This document shows positions 8,280-17,137 of a DNA stretch of 64,000 nt, one piece after another (within the stretch, counting starts at the first letter, position 1; the number at the start of each line of letters is the position of its first letter). Where the stretch lies: assembly GCF_040717445.1 (NCBI RefSeq), contig NZ_JBFEFL010000001.1, forward strand, positions 1,178,001 to 1,242,000, given 5' to 3'. Source of the DNA: Qipengyuania sp. JC766 (GTDB lineage Bacteria; Pseudomonadota; Alphaproteobacteria; Sphingomonadales; Sphingomonadaceae). The notes under the pieces were generated by a model. That model was given only the letters and a program-made list of their open reading frames with translations, had not been told where the DNA came from and made no database searches. Made by a program: the position numbers and the translations under genes.

Positions 8280-9931
8280 TCGCGAACGCCCTCTCCCCCG
8301 GGAGGGCCCTGCCGCAGGTCTGGAACGGCGAGCGGGCTCTTGCAGCGTCGCTGGTCGGGATCCTTCTTCTCCAGGCGTCCCTCGTGGCGACGCGCGCGAT
8401 CAACTGGGACGAGTACTTCTATTACTCGGAGGTGTGGGCGTTTGCGCAGGAAGGCACGCTAAACCGGGCGATCCAGACCTTGCACGTGCGACTGTTCGGC
8501 TGGGTCACCTTCCTGCCTGGCGACACCGTCGACCACATACGGATCGCACGCATTTTCATGTTCGGTTGCGAGCTTGTCACGCTCGGATCGATCTTCGCGA
8601 TTGCACGTCGGTTCGGATCGCGGGAGGCGGCCATCATCTGTGCTCTCGCCTACGTGTCTTTCGGTTACGTAATCCAGCACGGCTTCGCTTTTCGTACCGA
8701 TCCGATCGCCACGGCGGCCCTAGCCCTGAGCCTGGCGATTTTTGCCTGCAAGGATTTGCGTGCGCGCAACCTGTTGCTCATCGCTCTGCCTGCAGCTTTC
8801 GCATTCGCCATCACCATCAAGAGCGTCCTCTGGGCGCCGGCTTTCGCGGCAATGGCATTCCGGTACTGGCAGGACGCCGACTACTCGTCGGAAAAGGCGC
8901 TCCGCATTCTGGGACTCGGACTGCTCACAGGGGCGGCTGCGTTGGTCTTGATCGTCCTGCACGGGCTGGATGTACCGGCAGTGCAGGCTTCGGATACGGG
9001 TGCCTCGGTCGGCAACGCGGCGGACAAGATGTTTTCCCTCTCCGTCAATCCTTACTGGAAATTCTTCGGAAAAGGCTTGCTGATCGGTCTCCCGACCTTT
9101 GTCATGGTTGCAGCCTCCCTGATCCTCATCGCGCGGGGATCGGTAAGCAAACCCTGGCTATTCGCATTGCTGTTGTCGCCGCTGGCATGCCTCGTCTTTT
9201 ATCAGAACACCCTCCCCTACTTTTATGTTTTCATGATGGCGCCGGTGTGTGCGGGCCTGGTTCCCGCGGCGGAGTGGCTCTCGAAAAACAGGAAAGGCGT
9301 TCTGGTGGCAGTGGCGATGTTCGCAAATGCTGCGGCAGTCGTCGCCGTCGACGACAGGTCGACTCTCGCGCGGCAGAAGGAGGTGCACGCGGCTGAGCGG
9401 GCGATGTTCGAGCGTCCCGTGAAGTATTTCGATTTTCCGGACATGTTCGCGCGGCAAGACAAGGCGAACGGGTTCATGACGGCTTGGGGTCTCGACGGCT
9501 ATCTCAGGTCCGGTGAGCCTTTTTTCACGAGACAGCTTCAGGAGCAGCAGGTTCCGCTCGTGGTCGAAAATGGCACGATGTGGACGTCGTTATTGCGCGA
9601 ACGCGGACCTGCCCGGGAGTTCCATCCAGTCGACGCTGAGGTGCTCCGCGACACGTTCATCCATGCCTGGGGGCCCTTCTGGCTCGCCGGCTGGCAATCG
9701 GACACCCCTGCTACGATAAGATGGAAAATCCGCGTTCCCGGGGAATACGAGGTCCTCGAAGGCAAGATCGAACTCGATGGAAAGCCCTACGACACCGGCG
9801 ACCGCCTCTATCTCGACCGGGGTCCCGTGACCGTTCGTTCGACAACCGTTCCGGCCAAGCTGATCTGGGCAGAAGGGGTCTCCGTTCCCGAAACGGCCGA
9901 ACCGGAACTGTCGCTGTGGACCCTCTTCTGA
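8276..9931 (+). CDS. GT-C fold membrane glycosyltransferase (ArnT/PMT-like)
   Basis: This 551-residue protein has about 10-11 membrane helices in residues 20-365 and a soluble, probably periplasmic C-terminal domain of about 180 residues. The first periplasmic loop carries the acidic pair NWDEYFYYS, the place of the catalytic Asp/Glu in ArnT/PMT-type GT-C enzymes. It would move a sugar from a polyprenyl-phosphate donor to a lipid, glycan or protein on the outer face of the inner membrane. It is translationally coupled to the upstream polyprenyl-sugar synthase-like GT2. Base composition in this and the following genes looks more AT-rich by eye than the flanks. The acceptor is unknown. Confidence 0.78.
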   Translation: MIANALSPGRALPQVWNGERALAASLVGILLLQASLVATRAINWDEYFYYSEVWAFAQEGTLNRAIQTLHVRLFGWVTFLPGDTVDHIRIARIFMFGCELVTLGSIFAIARRFGSREAAIICALAYVSFGYVIQHGFAFRTDPIATAALALSLAIFACKDLRARNLLLIALPAAFAFAITIKSVLWAPAFAAMAFRYWQDADYSSEKALRILGLGLLTGAAALVLIVLHGLDVPAVQASDTGASVGNAADKMFSLSVNPYWKFFGKGLLIGLPTFVMVAASLILIARGSVSKPWLFALLLSPLACLVFYQNTLPYFYVFMMAPVCAGLVPAAEWLSKNRKGVLVAVAMFANAAAVVAVDDRSTLARQKEVHAAERAMFERPVKYFDFPDMFARQDKANGFMTAWGLDGYLRSGEPFFTRQLQEQQVPLVVENGTMWTSLLRERGPAREFHPVDAEVLRDTFIHAWGPFWLAGWQSDTPATIRWKIRVPGEYEVLEGKIELDGKPYDTGDRLYLDRGPVTVRSTTVPAKLIWAEGVSVPETAEPELSLWTLF

Positions 9932-9945
9932 CGGACGATGATCCT

Positions 9946-11004
9946 GTGGCTCTGATTGTCTTCGTCACCCGGAAATGGGCCCCCGCGATGGGAGGCATGG
10001 AAACGTGGTCCCACCGGGTCGCCGACGGGCTCGCCAGGACCGGCCCGCTCGAGACAATCGCGCTGCGAGGCAGAGAGAGTGGCTTGCCCCCGCGGGCAAC
10101 GGCTCTGGCACTTTTCCCATTCGTAATTCTTCGCCGGTTCCTTGAACTCGAGAAGAAGCCCTCCGGCGTCCTTATAGGAGATGTCGCGATGTGGCCGGTC
10201 GCGCTACTGGCGATGGCAATCTGGCGCCATGCGACGGTAGCCATCGCCGCCCATGGAACCGATATCGCCTACCACCGGCGCGGCGGTCTCAAGGGTCGTG
10301 CCTATGGCGTGTACCTCGCGCTCGGCGCGCGTCTTTGCCGCCGGTGCATCCTCATCGCCAATTCCCGCGCCACGGCCTCGGTCGTCGCGGACGCCGGCTG
10401 GACGCGAAGCGAAGTGCTCCTTCTCGGGACCGACCTGCACGCCGCGTCGATCGAGCGGCGCCACAACGGAAAATTGCTTTTTGCAGGCCGGCTCATCCCG
10501 AGAAAAGGCTGCGGCTGGTTCACTCGCGAAGTGTTGCCGAAACTGCCCGGCTCTATCTCCCTTCAGGTGGCTGGGACCGATTGGGGCGGCGAGTTGAGTC
10601 GCCTTCCCGAACCAGACCGCGTCGAATTTCTCGGCAATCTCAGTCCCCAGGATCTCGCCAAGGCCTATTCCCGCGCCCTTGCCGTCATCGTCCCGAATCT
10701 CGACGACGTGAACGGGGAATACGAAGGCTTTGGCCTCGTGGCGGCGGAAGCGGCGGCGTGCGGGGCAGTGGTCCTCGCATCCGACCACGGCGGACTGCGC
10801 GATGCCGTGCTTGACGGCGTTACCGGCCAGCTTCTGCCTCCGGGCGACGCTGACGCATGGGTGAATGCGATAGAGAAGGTCATGTCCTTGACTGCATCCG
10901 AGCGGGAAGAGCGCCAAGAGCGCGCACGGCAAGCCGCAATTCGGCGGTTCAGCTGGGACGCTTACGCGCTGGCAGTTTCCGACCTCCTGACAAACACTCG
11001 CTAG
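9946..11004 (+). CDS. GT4 family glycosyltransferase
   Basis: This GT-B enzyme of about 352 residues has the GT4 nucleotide-sugar motif: KAYSRALAVIVPN, then EGFGLVAAEAAACG (the E-x7-E pair), and DHGGLRDAV and GVTGQLLPPGD behind it. The N-terminal half has KWAPAMGGMETWSHRVADGLA, the usual GGxE acceptor-domain loop, and AAHGTDIAYH. The start is uncertain. GTG at 9946 lies 14 nt after the upstream stop and gives the natural beginning MALIVFVTRKW; GTG at 9916 would overlap the upstream gene by 16 nt. Its stop codon shares the CTAG at 11001-11004 with the convergent GT2 gene. The sugar is unknown. Confidence 0.88.
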   Translation: MALIVFVTRKWAPAMGGMETWSHRVADGLARTGPLETIALRGRESGLPPRATALALFPFVILRRFLELEKKPSGVLIGDVAMWPVALLAMAIWRHATVAIAAHGTDIAYHRRGGLKGRAYGVYLALGARLCRRCILIANSRATASVVADAGWTRSEVLLLGTDLHAASIERRHNGKLLFAGRLIPRKGCGWFTREVLPKLPGSISLQVAGTDWGGELSRLPEPDRVEFLGNLSPQDLAKAYSRALAVIVPNLDDVNGEYEGFGLVAAEAAACGAVVLASDHGGLRDAVLDGVTGQLLPPGDADAWVNAIEKVMSLTASEREERQERARQAAIRRFSWDAYALAVSDLLTNTR

Positions 11005-11795
11005 CTCCAGGTTCTGGCGCGAAGGACGGAGTTGTCCTGGCTCCTTGCAGCCAGCCTTCGCGCAAGGAATGTGTAGAAGAACCAGTCCATCAGGTTCTCC
11101 GGCAATATCTTGTAGAGTAGCCGCTCGAAAGGCGTCCAGCTTCGCTTGTCCGGTCCATCCCTCCGGTCGGACGCAAAGATTACATGATCGCGATCGTATA
11201 CCAGCTTGCCGAAGCGACCGATCCTGTTCACGATCTCATGGTCGAACAGAACGAACCGCCAGATAGTCTCGTCGAACCCGCCAGAGCGTTCGTAGGCGGA
11301 ACGGCGATAGATGTGGCCCGCCCCCCCGGCGTGGCACTTGTCCGGGAAAAACCTGATCTGCAGCCATCTGTCCGGTGGCATTCTCCGGTTTGTCCTCGAT
11401 CCAAGATTCACCGCCAGAACGGCTGCAGCCCGTTCTTCCTCTCTCGCCAGATCGATCGCACGGCCGACATAGCTGGGCGGGTAGTAAGTGTCGGCATCGA
11501 CCGTGCCGATGAGCTCCGCCGTCGTCGCTCCAATCCCGGTCTGCAGCGCGTAGAGCTGCCCAGGCCGCTCTTCCGTGAGCCAGGTCGTCGAAATTCCCGG
11601 GTAATCGGACAGCACCCGCTTCGCGATTTCCGTCGTTCCGTCAGTCGATGCGTTGTCGACGAGCACGAGTGAAAATTCCTGCCGGCGCTGAGCGATCAGG
11701 GACCGCAGCGTCGCCTCGATGAAGTTCTCCTCATTGTAGTACGGGAGGACCAGATCGATCTTCGCAGGGCCGGACGCTGAATGGGACATCGTCAT
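11001..11795 (-). CDS. GT2 family glycosyltransferase
   Basis: This soluble GT-A enzyme of 264 residues has VLPYYNEENFIEATLRSL, LVDNASTDGTTEIA and TVDADTYYPPSYV. Its C-terminal part, GHIYRRSAYERSGGFDE, is the acceptor-recognition region typical of family 2. No membrane helix follows. ATG at 11795 is used; ATG at 11789 (MSHSAS) is equally possible. The gene is convergent with the GT4 gene and shares a CTAG stop with it. It follows the next GT2 gene by 5 nt, so the two minus-strand transferases form a pair. Product unknown; it probably extends the same surface glycan. Confidence 0.87.
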   Translation of the reverse strand: MTMSHSASGPAKIDLVLPYYNEENFIEATLRSLIAQRRQEFSLVLVDNASTDGTTEIAKRVLSDYPGISTTWLTEERPGQLYALQTGIGATTAELIGTVDADTYYPPSYVGRAIDLAREEERAAAVLAVNLGSRTNRRMPPDRWLQIRFFPDKCHAGGAGHIYRRSAYERSGGFDETIWRFVLFDHEIVNRIGRFGKLVYDRDHVIFASDRRDGPDKRSWTPFERLLYKILPENLMDWFFYTFLARRLAARSQDNSVLRARTWS

Positions 11796-11800
11796 TCCTT

Positions 11801-12874
11801 TCAGATCAGGCGTCGGAGACCGATCGAGACGAGTTCTTTGCTGGACGAGAAAAACCGCCCCCGCATGAGCTCGCCCGCCATCTTCAATCGGTCCGTATAT
11901 CCCAAAGTTGCGCGCGACATCCCCTTCAGGAGGATGCCGGCAGTCAAGGACGGGATGCGCGAGATTTCCGTGGGCGCATCACGCTGCTGCGAGATCCAGC
12001 CTGCTTCGAAGTCGAATACCAGGTCCATCACCTTTCCGGCGGAGTACCGCCGATCCAACTCGCCGACGGTTACGAAGCGCGCCACGGCCTGCGCACCCTC
12101 GTCGCTCAAGGCCCCATTTTCGGCGAGGGAGCGTTGGGCAATCGCAATGGCGTTCTGCTCCTGTGCCGTGCGTCTGACGCGCGAGACACTGGTGTCGTGC
12201 TGGCGTAGCGCGACCAAGGTATCTCCCAGCCTTGCGCCCTTGCCGATCCGCAGCAGCCGTTGCCAGAAATCGAAATCCTGCGCGGTCACGAATTGCTCAT
12301 CGTAGCGAAGATCGTGGTCCAAAAGCGCCGATCTTCGGATCATGGCGGACGAGTGGACGATCGGCGGCGTAAAATTCGCGAGATACGCCGTCTCGGCGCT
12401 GGTCAGTGCGCCCCGCCCGCGTCGGACGGATCGGCCCGATGCGTCTACGACCTTTTCCCTGCTGCCGACGAAAACATGGTCCGGGTTCGCGTCGAGAAAC
12501 TCGGTCTGCCGCGCAAGCCTTTCCGGCATCGCCAGATCGTCGGCATCCAGGCGCGCAATGTATTTGCTTCTCGCCAATCCCAAGCCCCGATTGAGCGAAG
12601 CGGTGAGTCCGATATTTCGTTCATTCGGATAGACTCTGGTCCCGGGGTGATTTGCTGCATGGGCCGCGAGCATGTCCGCCGTCGCGTCGGTCGAGCCGTC
12701 ATCGATGACCAGCAATTCGAAGTCCCGCATCGTCTGGCTTGCCACACTTTCGAGCGCGGCCGGCAGGAACCGGGCGCCGTTGTGGACGGCCATCAGGATG
12801 GTGACGAGAGGCGAGGACACTTTTGATTTCGGCTCGTTCGAGAAAAGAAACCTTCCGGGCGCATCTGCTAGCAA
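11801..12874 (-). CDS. GT2 family glycosyltransferase
   Basis: This GT-A enzyme of up to 357 residues has TILMAVHNGARFLPAAL, VIDDGSTDATADML and ARLDADDLAMPERLARQ, followed by FVTAQDFDFWQRLL (the ED-like catalytic acid region). The start is not settled. The only upstream candidates in frame are TTG at 12874 and GTG at 12820 (V of KVSSPLVTI), and neither has a strong ribosome site. The C-terminal 120 residues carry no membrane helix and no recognised domain. It is followed after 5 nt by another GT2 gene on the same strand. The divergent methyltransferase starts 45 nt away, so a shared promoter region is very short. Confidence 0.85.
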   Translation of the reverse strand: MLADAPGRFLFSNEPKSKVSSPLVTILMAVHNGARFLPAALESVASQTMRDFELLVIDDGSTDATADMLAAHAANHPGTRVYPNERNIGLTASLNRGLGLARSKYIARLDADDLAMPERLARQTEFLDANPDHVFVGSREKVVDASGRSVRRGRGALTSAETAYLANFTPPIVHSSAMIRRSALLDHDLRYDEQFVTAQDFDFWQRLLRIGKGARLGDTLVALRQHDTSVSRVRRTAQEQNAIAIAQRSLAENGALSDEGAQAVARFVTVGELDRRYSAGKVMDLVFDFEAGWISQQRDAPTEISRIPSLTAGILLKGMSRATLGYTDRLKMAGELMRGRFFSSSKELVSIGLRRLI

Positions 12875-12919
12875 TCGCGAAACCAGTCGGATAGCATAAG
12901 GCCGGACCTAACACTCGTA

Positions 12920-13678
12920 ATGCTCCGTTTTGATCTTCTGCAAGGACTTGGGACCATCGATACCTCCGCCCAGCTGTATTCCCGTGGTTTTCATGATGAT
13001 CGTCATGCACGCACTCATCGCGCGGCGCTCGAGATACTCGGCTTTCTCCACCGGCTGGTCGAGTTCGAAAGCCTTTGCGATTTCGGCTGCGGGGTTGGAA
13101 GCTGGCTGGCGGCCGCAGAGGAAATCGGAATTTCGGACGTCCGTGGGTACGAAGGCACATGGGCCCGGGAAGCCGACATGGTTGTTGCGCCCGAAATCAT
13201 CGATCTCAGGGATTTACGCCAGCCGATCGGCACCGATCGACGCTTCGATCTCGCCATGACCCTGGAGGTGGCTGAACACCTGCCTGAGGATCGCGCTGCG
13301 ACCTTCGTGGCAGATCTCTGCGCACATAGCGACCTCGTCCTGTTTTCGGCGGCGATCCCGATGCAGGGCGGCGTAGGCCACATCAACGAGCGCTGGCCGA
13401 GCTACTGGGCCGAATTCTTTTCCGGCAACGGGTACGATCCGTTCGATATCGTCCGGCCGCATTTCTGGAACGAGCGGCACATTCCCTTCTGGTATCGCCA
13501 GAATACCCTTGTCTACGCGAAGCGAGGGTCTGAGAAGGTCGACCTGCTGGCGAAAGCGGATCCGGCCAGCCGGTCCCTGCTGGATCTCGTCCATCCGGAG
13601 CAATACGAATTTGCAGAGGCTGCACAGCCCAAGCGAGCGATAGCCCGAAAGGTCAGACAGGCCCTTGGACGGGGCTGA
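12920..13678 (+). CDS. Class I SAM-dependent methyltransferase
   Basis: The protein has 252 residues. Motif I is CDFGCGVGSWLAAA (about residues 53-66), motif II DVRGYEGTWA, and the post-motif FDLAMTLEVAEHLPED is typical of small-molecule methyltransferases of the Methyltransf_23 type. It ends with a basic tail. In a glycan cluster such enzymes often methylate a sugar or a sugar-phosphate cap that stops chain growth; here that is inference from location only. The last 26 nt overlap the 3' end of the convergent flippase gene. ATG at 12920 gives a plausible N-terminus; no clear ribosome site is visible. Confidence 0.82.
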   Translation: MLRFDLLQGLGTIDTSAQLYSRGFHDDRHARTHRAALEILGFLHRLVEFESLCDFGCGVGSWLAAAEEIGISDVRGYEGTWAREADMVVAPEIIDLRDLRQPIGTDRRFDLAMTLEVAEHLPEDRAATFVADLCAHSDLVLFSAAIPMQGGVGHINERWPSYWAEFFSGNGYDPFDIVRPHFWNERHIPFWYRQNTLVYAKRGSEKVDLLAKADPASRSLLDLVHPEQYEFAEAAQPKRAIARKVRQALGRG

Positions 13679-14963
13679 ACTGGCTCTCGCGTTTGCGCAA
13701 TTCGCGTAAGGTTGCGATCCAGCCATAGCCAAGCCAGACAACTTCGAACGCGATATGACCGAGGGCGAGCCCGACCAGTCCGAGCGGTCCCAACGCCAAA
13801 GCGGCCACGACAGCAAAAGCGACTGTCCCGGCAATGACGGCACCGAGGAAACGGCCCGAAAGGTCGATCGCAAGCATGACGGGCATCAGGGGCACCCCGC
13901 TTAAAAATAGTGTCCGCGCCCCGAACAGGAGGATCGCGACGAACGCCGCCAGCACGAACTCCGTCCCGAAGACCATTCGCATGATGCTCTCTGAGAACAG
14001 CGCGAAGCCAGCCGTTGCGATTATTCCTGCGACCATACCGACGACCGAAACGCCCATCGCCATACGTCTCAGGGACCTGAAGTCGCGCTGGGAAGCGAAC
14101 CGCGAAAGAGGCGCGCTCACCACTTGGCGCAACGGCCAGCCGAGCTGGCCCAGTGCTCCGGACAATGCCTTGGCCGCGCGAAGGAGGCTTGCCGCAGCCG
14201 GTCCCAGCAGTCCGCCGGCGATGAGAACGTCACCGTCCTGGGTCAGCATCCGCACGCCAAGCGAAGCGTTCGTCTGCCACAACTGCGACCAGAAATTCGG
14301 ACTCATGGCGACAGCGCCCCGGGCATCGGATCGCGCGATGTCGTAACTGGAGTGCGTCAACACCGACCAGGTCATACCGAGGAAGCAGAGGTTGGCGACG
14401 ATCTCACCTGCAATCCAGACCCCAAGGAGATCGACGACATCTCCTCCGAGCAACCAGACAGAGACTGTCCCGCAAAACACCAGCAAGGCGTGGAAGGTGG
14501 ACCGGCCACCAATCATCCAGAAGCGCCCCATGCATCGCAGGGCAGCCTCGGCGGCACCGAACAGCCGCGTCGGGATCACCAGACTGTAGACGATCGCGGC
14601 CACCAGCCATTCGTCGGCGAGGCCGAAGTACGAACCGACCAGGAAGAGCCCGACAATGGAAACCCCCATCGCCAGGACGGCGGTGGCGAGATCGATGATC
14701 AGCCCCGCCTTGATCAGTCCTGCGAACCATTCGTCGCGTCCGCTCTCTTCGGCTTCGCTCAGGAACCGGGTCAGCACGTTGACCGACTGGAAATTCAGCA
14801 AGCCGTCGACCACCCGGACCCATGTCTGGACAAGGATGAGCATGCCCAGTGCTTCTATCTCGAGCGCCCTCGCCGCGATGGCCAGCGTGCCTATTTGCAA
14901 CAGCGATGCCGCGGCATTGGAGCCGATCAGTTTCGCCCAGCCTTTTGCTACATCGAGGTACAA
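13653..14963 (-). CDS. Wzx-like polysaccharide flippase (MVF/MATE-like)
   Basis: This 436-residue protein has about 12 membrane helices and belongs to the polysaccharide-transporter (PST/Wzx) group. The N-terminal helix KLIGSNAAASLLQIGTL and the second-helix region RVVDGLLNFQSVNVLTRF are typical. It would flip the lipid-linked glycan made by the neighbouring transferases. The start is TTG at 14963, strongly supported by AAGGAG on the minus strand at 14970-14975 with a 6-nt spacer; no ATG or GTG lies in frame upstream before a stop. The convergent methyltransferase overlaps its end by 26 nt. I see no Wzy polymerase in the window. Confidence 0.86.
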   Translation of the reverse strand: MYLDVAKGWAKLIGSNAAASLLQIGTLAIAARALEIEALGMLILVQTWVRVVDGLLNFQSVNVLTRFLSEAEESGRDEWFAGLIKAGLIIDLATAVLAMGVSIVGLFLVGSYFGLADEWLVAAIVYSLVIPTRLFGAAEAALRCMGRFWMIGGRSTFHALLVFCGTVSVWLLGGDVVDLLGVWIAGEIVANLCFLGMTWSVLTHSSYDIARSDARGAVAMSPNFWSQLWQTNASLGVRMLTQDGDVLIAGGLLGPAAASLLRAAKALSGALGQLGWPLRQVVSAPLSRFASQRDFRSLRRMAMGVSVVGMVAGIIATAGFALFSESIMRMVFGTEFVLAAFVAILLFGARTLFLSGVPLMPVMLAIDLSGRFLGAVIAGTVAFAVVAALALGPLGLVGLALGHIAFEVVWLGYGWIATLRELRKRESQFSPVQGPV

Positions 14964-15098
14964 CGCGATCTCCTTGGCACGTCCATGCTTCGCCGGGGTT
15001 AGCTATCAAAGAGCCTTTGCAATTTGTTCACCAAGTTTTGCCATAGCCTCGCCGGACTTCAGATTTTGAAAGCTGTCGGGTCGGCAAGGGGTGAATAG

Positions 15099-16625
15099 AT
15101 GAGTGCATTCGGACGCAAGACCGGACCTGGCGGGATGAAACCGGGTTCCCGGCCCGCCTTCGGTGTCGCGCGCCCCATGCGCGGGGGGGACGGAAAACCT
15201 TCGGGCGCTCCGCAGGGGGGCGAACAGTTCCCGCCGCTGCCCGGACAGGGTGCCGAACCCGAAGACGTCGGGTCGCCCTCCGCTCCGAAGAAGGAAGACG
15301 CGATGACGCGTCTGGCGGACCGCGCCAACGCGATCCATGCCAACCAGTCGGAAGTCGGCGGCTTCGAAGCCAGCGTTCACAAGATCAAGGAACAGGTGCT
15401 ACCGCGCCTGCTCGAACGCGTCGATCCGGAAGCGGCCGCGACGCTGACCAAGGACGAGCTGTCGGAAGAATTCCGGCCGATCATCCTGGAAGTGCTCGCA
15501 GAGCTCAAGGTCACCCTCAACCGGCGCGAGCAGTTCGCGCTGGAAAAGGTCCTGATTGACGAGCTCCTTGGCTTCGGCCCGCTCGAAGAGCTGCTGAACG
15601 ATCCCGACGTGTCCGACATCATGGTCAACGGACCTGAACAGACCTACATCGAAAAGAAGGGCAAGCTGCAGTTGGCCCCGATCCAGTTCCGCGACGAAAG
15701 CCACCTGTTCCAGATCGCCCAGCGGATCGTGAACCAGGTCGGCCGCCGCGTCGACCAGACCACCCCGCTCGCCGACGCCCGTCTCAAGGACGGCAGCCGC
15801 GTCAACGTCATCGTTCCGCCCCTCTCTCTGCGCGGCACCGCGATCTCCATTCGTAAGTTCTCCGAAAAGCCGATCACGCTCGATAACCTCAAGGACTGGG
15901 GTTCGATGAGCGAGAAGATGTGTACGGCCCTGAAGATCGCGGGCGCCTGCCGGATGAACATCGTCATTTCGGGCGGTACGGGTTCGGGCAAGACGACGAT
16001 GCTGAACTCGCTGTCGAAGATGATCGACCCGGGCGAGCGCGTTTTGACGATCGAGGACGCGGCCGAACTTCGCCTGCAGCAGCCGCACTGGCTGCCGCTG
16101 GAAACGCGTCCCCCCAACCTCGAGGGCCAGGGCGCCATCACCATCGGCGACCTCGTCAAGAACGCCCTGCGTATGCGCCCGGACCGCATCATTCTGGGCG
16201 AAATTCGCGGCGCGGAGTGTTTCGACCTCCTCGCCGCGATGAATACGGGCCACGATGGTTCGATGTGTACGCTTCACGCCAACTCCCCTCGAGAGTGCCT
16301 CGGTCGTATGGAGAACATGATCCTGATGGGCGACATCAAGATCCCGAAGGAAGCCATCAGCCGTCAGATCGCGGAGTCCGTCGATCTCATCGTGCAGGTG
16401 AAGCGCCTTCGCGACGGTACGCGCCGGACCACCAATGTCACCGAGGTCATCGGAATGGAAGGCGACGTGATCGTCACGCAGGAACTCTTCAAGTTCGAGT
16501 ACCTGGACGAGAGCGAGGACGGAAAGATCCTCGGCGAGTTCCGTTCGAGTGGCCTGCGTCCGTACACGCTCGAAAAGGCACGCCAGTTCGGCTTCGACCA
16601 GGCGTACCTCGAAGCCTGCCTCTGA
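15099..16625 (+). CDS. cpaF: CpaF/TadA family type II/IV secretion ATPase
   Basis: This 508-residue ATPase drives Tad-type pilus assembly in its family. Residues 1-65 are a Gly/Pro-rich disordered leader. The N-terminal domain has LGFGPLEELLNDPDVSDIMVNG, Walker A is GGTGSGKTTML (about residue 292), the Asp box is TIEDAAELRLQQPH, Walker B is DRIILGEIRGAE, and the His box is HDGSMCTLHANSP. AAGGGG at 15086-15091 sits 7 nt before the ATG. It stands alone: no cpaB, cpaC, cpaE, tadB, tadC or pilin gene lies beside it, unlike the usual tad operon. It may power a pilus encoded elsewhere. Confidence 0.93.
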   Translation: MSAFGRKTGPGGMKPGSRPAFGVARPMRGGDGKPSGAPQGGEQFPPLPGQGAEPEDVGSPSAPKKEDAMTRLADRANAIHANQSEVGGFEASVHKIKEQVLPRLLERVDPEAAATLTKDELSEEFRPIILEVLAELKVTLNRREQFALEKVLIDELLGFGPLEELLNDPDVSDIMVNGPEQTYIEKKGKLQLAPIQFRDESHLFQIAQRIVNQVGRRVDQTTPLADARLKDGSRVNVIVPPLSLRGTAISIRKFSEKPITLDNLKDWGSMSEKMCTALKIAGACRMNIVISGGTGSGKTTMLNSLSKMIDPGERVLTIEDAAELRLQQPHWLPLETRPPNLEGQGAITIGDLVKNALRMRPDRIILGEIRGAECFDLLAAMNTGHDGSMCTLHANSPRECLGRMENMILMGDIKIPKEAISRQIAESVDLIVQVKRLRDGTRRTTNVTEVIGMEGDVIVTQELFKFEYLDESEDGKILGEFRSSGLRPYTLEKARQFGFDQAYLEACL

Positions 16626-16629
16626 GGCG

Positions 16630-16860
16630 CTAGCCGCGCAGCATCGCCGGCACGGCCATGGCCAGCAGACCGCCGCCGACCACTGCGCAAGCGAGGAAGA
16701 TCGGTGTCCAGTTTATCATGCCGACGCGGTCGAACCGCGTGCGCTTGCGCTGAAAGCGCTCTGCGAGGAGCGCCAGCGCGGCGAGGAGCAGGAACCCTCC
16801 GCCCCACAGCGCCATGATGGTCGCTTCGCTCGCGAAAGTGACGAAGTCGGGCAGTTTCAT
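16630..16860 (-). CDS. Small two-helix membrane protein, unknown function
   Basis: This 76-residue protein begins MKLPDFVTFASEATIMALW, with one membrane helix at about 14-33 and a second at about 53-72. An arginine/lysine-rich loop (ERFQRKRTRFDR) lies between them, which would sit in the cytoplasm. I recognise no family. It is convergent with cpaF (4-nt gap) and divergent from the entericidin-like gene. The hydrophobic pattern and normal codon use support a real gene. Confidence 0.6.
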   Translation of the reverse strand: MKLPDFVTFASEATIMALWGGGFLLLAALALLAERFQRKRTRFDRVGMINWTPIFLACAVVGGGLLAMAVPAMLRG

Positions 16861-16914
16861 GGCGCCCTATCTGGCGTTCGTTCGGCCGAGCGCAAGGCGT
16901 TGCGACGATGGTCC

Positions 16915-16939
16915 GGAACCGCCCGTGAAACGGAACGTT
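16915..16939 (+). promoter_or_regulatory. EcfG-type general stress promoter (GGAAC-N16-CGTT)
   Basis: GGAAC at 16915-16919 and CGTT at 16936-16939 with exactly 16 nt between them match the alphaproteobacterial EcfG consensus perfectly. The element lies 43 nt upstream of the entericidin-like ATG on the same strand. Confidence 0.7.
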
Positions 16940-16982
16940 CGGCTCGCAGGTGGGAATTCCAATCACTCGAAAGGAACAAGTC

Positions 16983-17114
16983 ATGATCCGCAAGATCGCT
17001 CTGAGCGTAGCCATCGGTGCACTGGGACTGTCGGCTACGGCCTGCAACACGGTCAAGGGCCTCGGCCAGGATGTCGAGTCCGTGGGCGAAGCCGGTGAAG
17101 ACGCTATCGATTGA
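16983..17114 (+). CDS. Entericidin-like small lipoprotein
   Basis: This 43-residue lipoprotein has a short signal peptide (MIRKIALSVAIGALG), the lipobox LSATAC with the lipidated Cys at residue 21, then NTVKGLGQDVESVGEAGEDA. That is the entericidin A/B pattern. AAGGA at 16971-16975 is 7 nt before the ATG. Entericidins are stress- or stationary-phase-induced envelope lipoproteins. A perfect EcfG promoter upstream and a strong terminator downstream make this a single-gene unit. Confidence 0.88.
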   Translation: MIRKIALSVAIGALGLSATACNTVKGLGQDVESVGEAGEDAID

Positions 17115-17137
17115 TCGCCATCGCCCGAATGTGAAAG

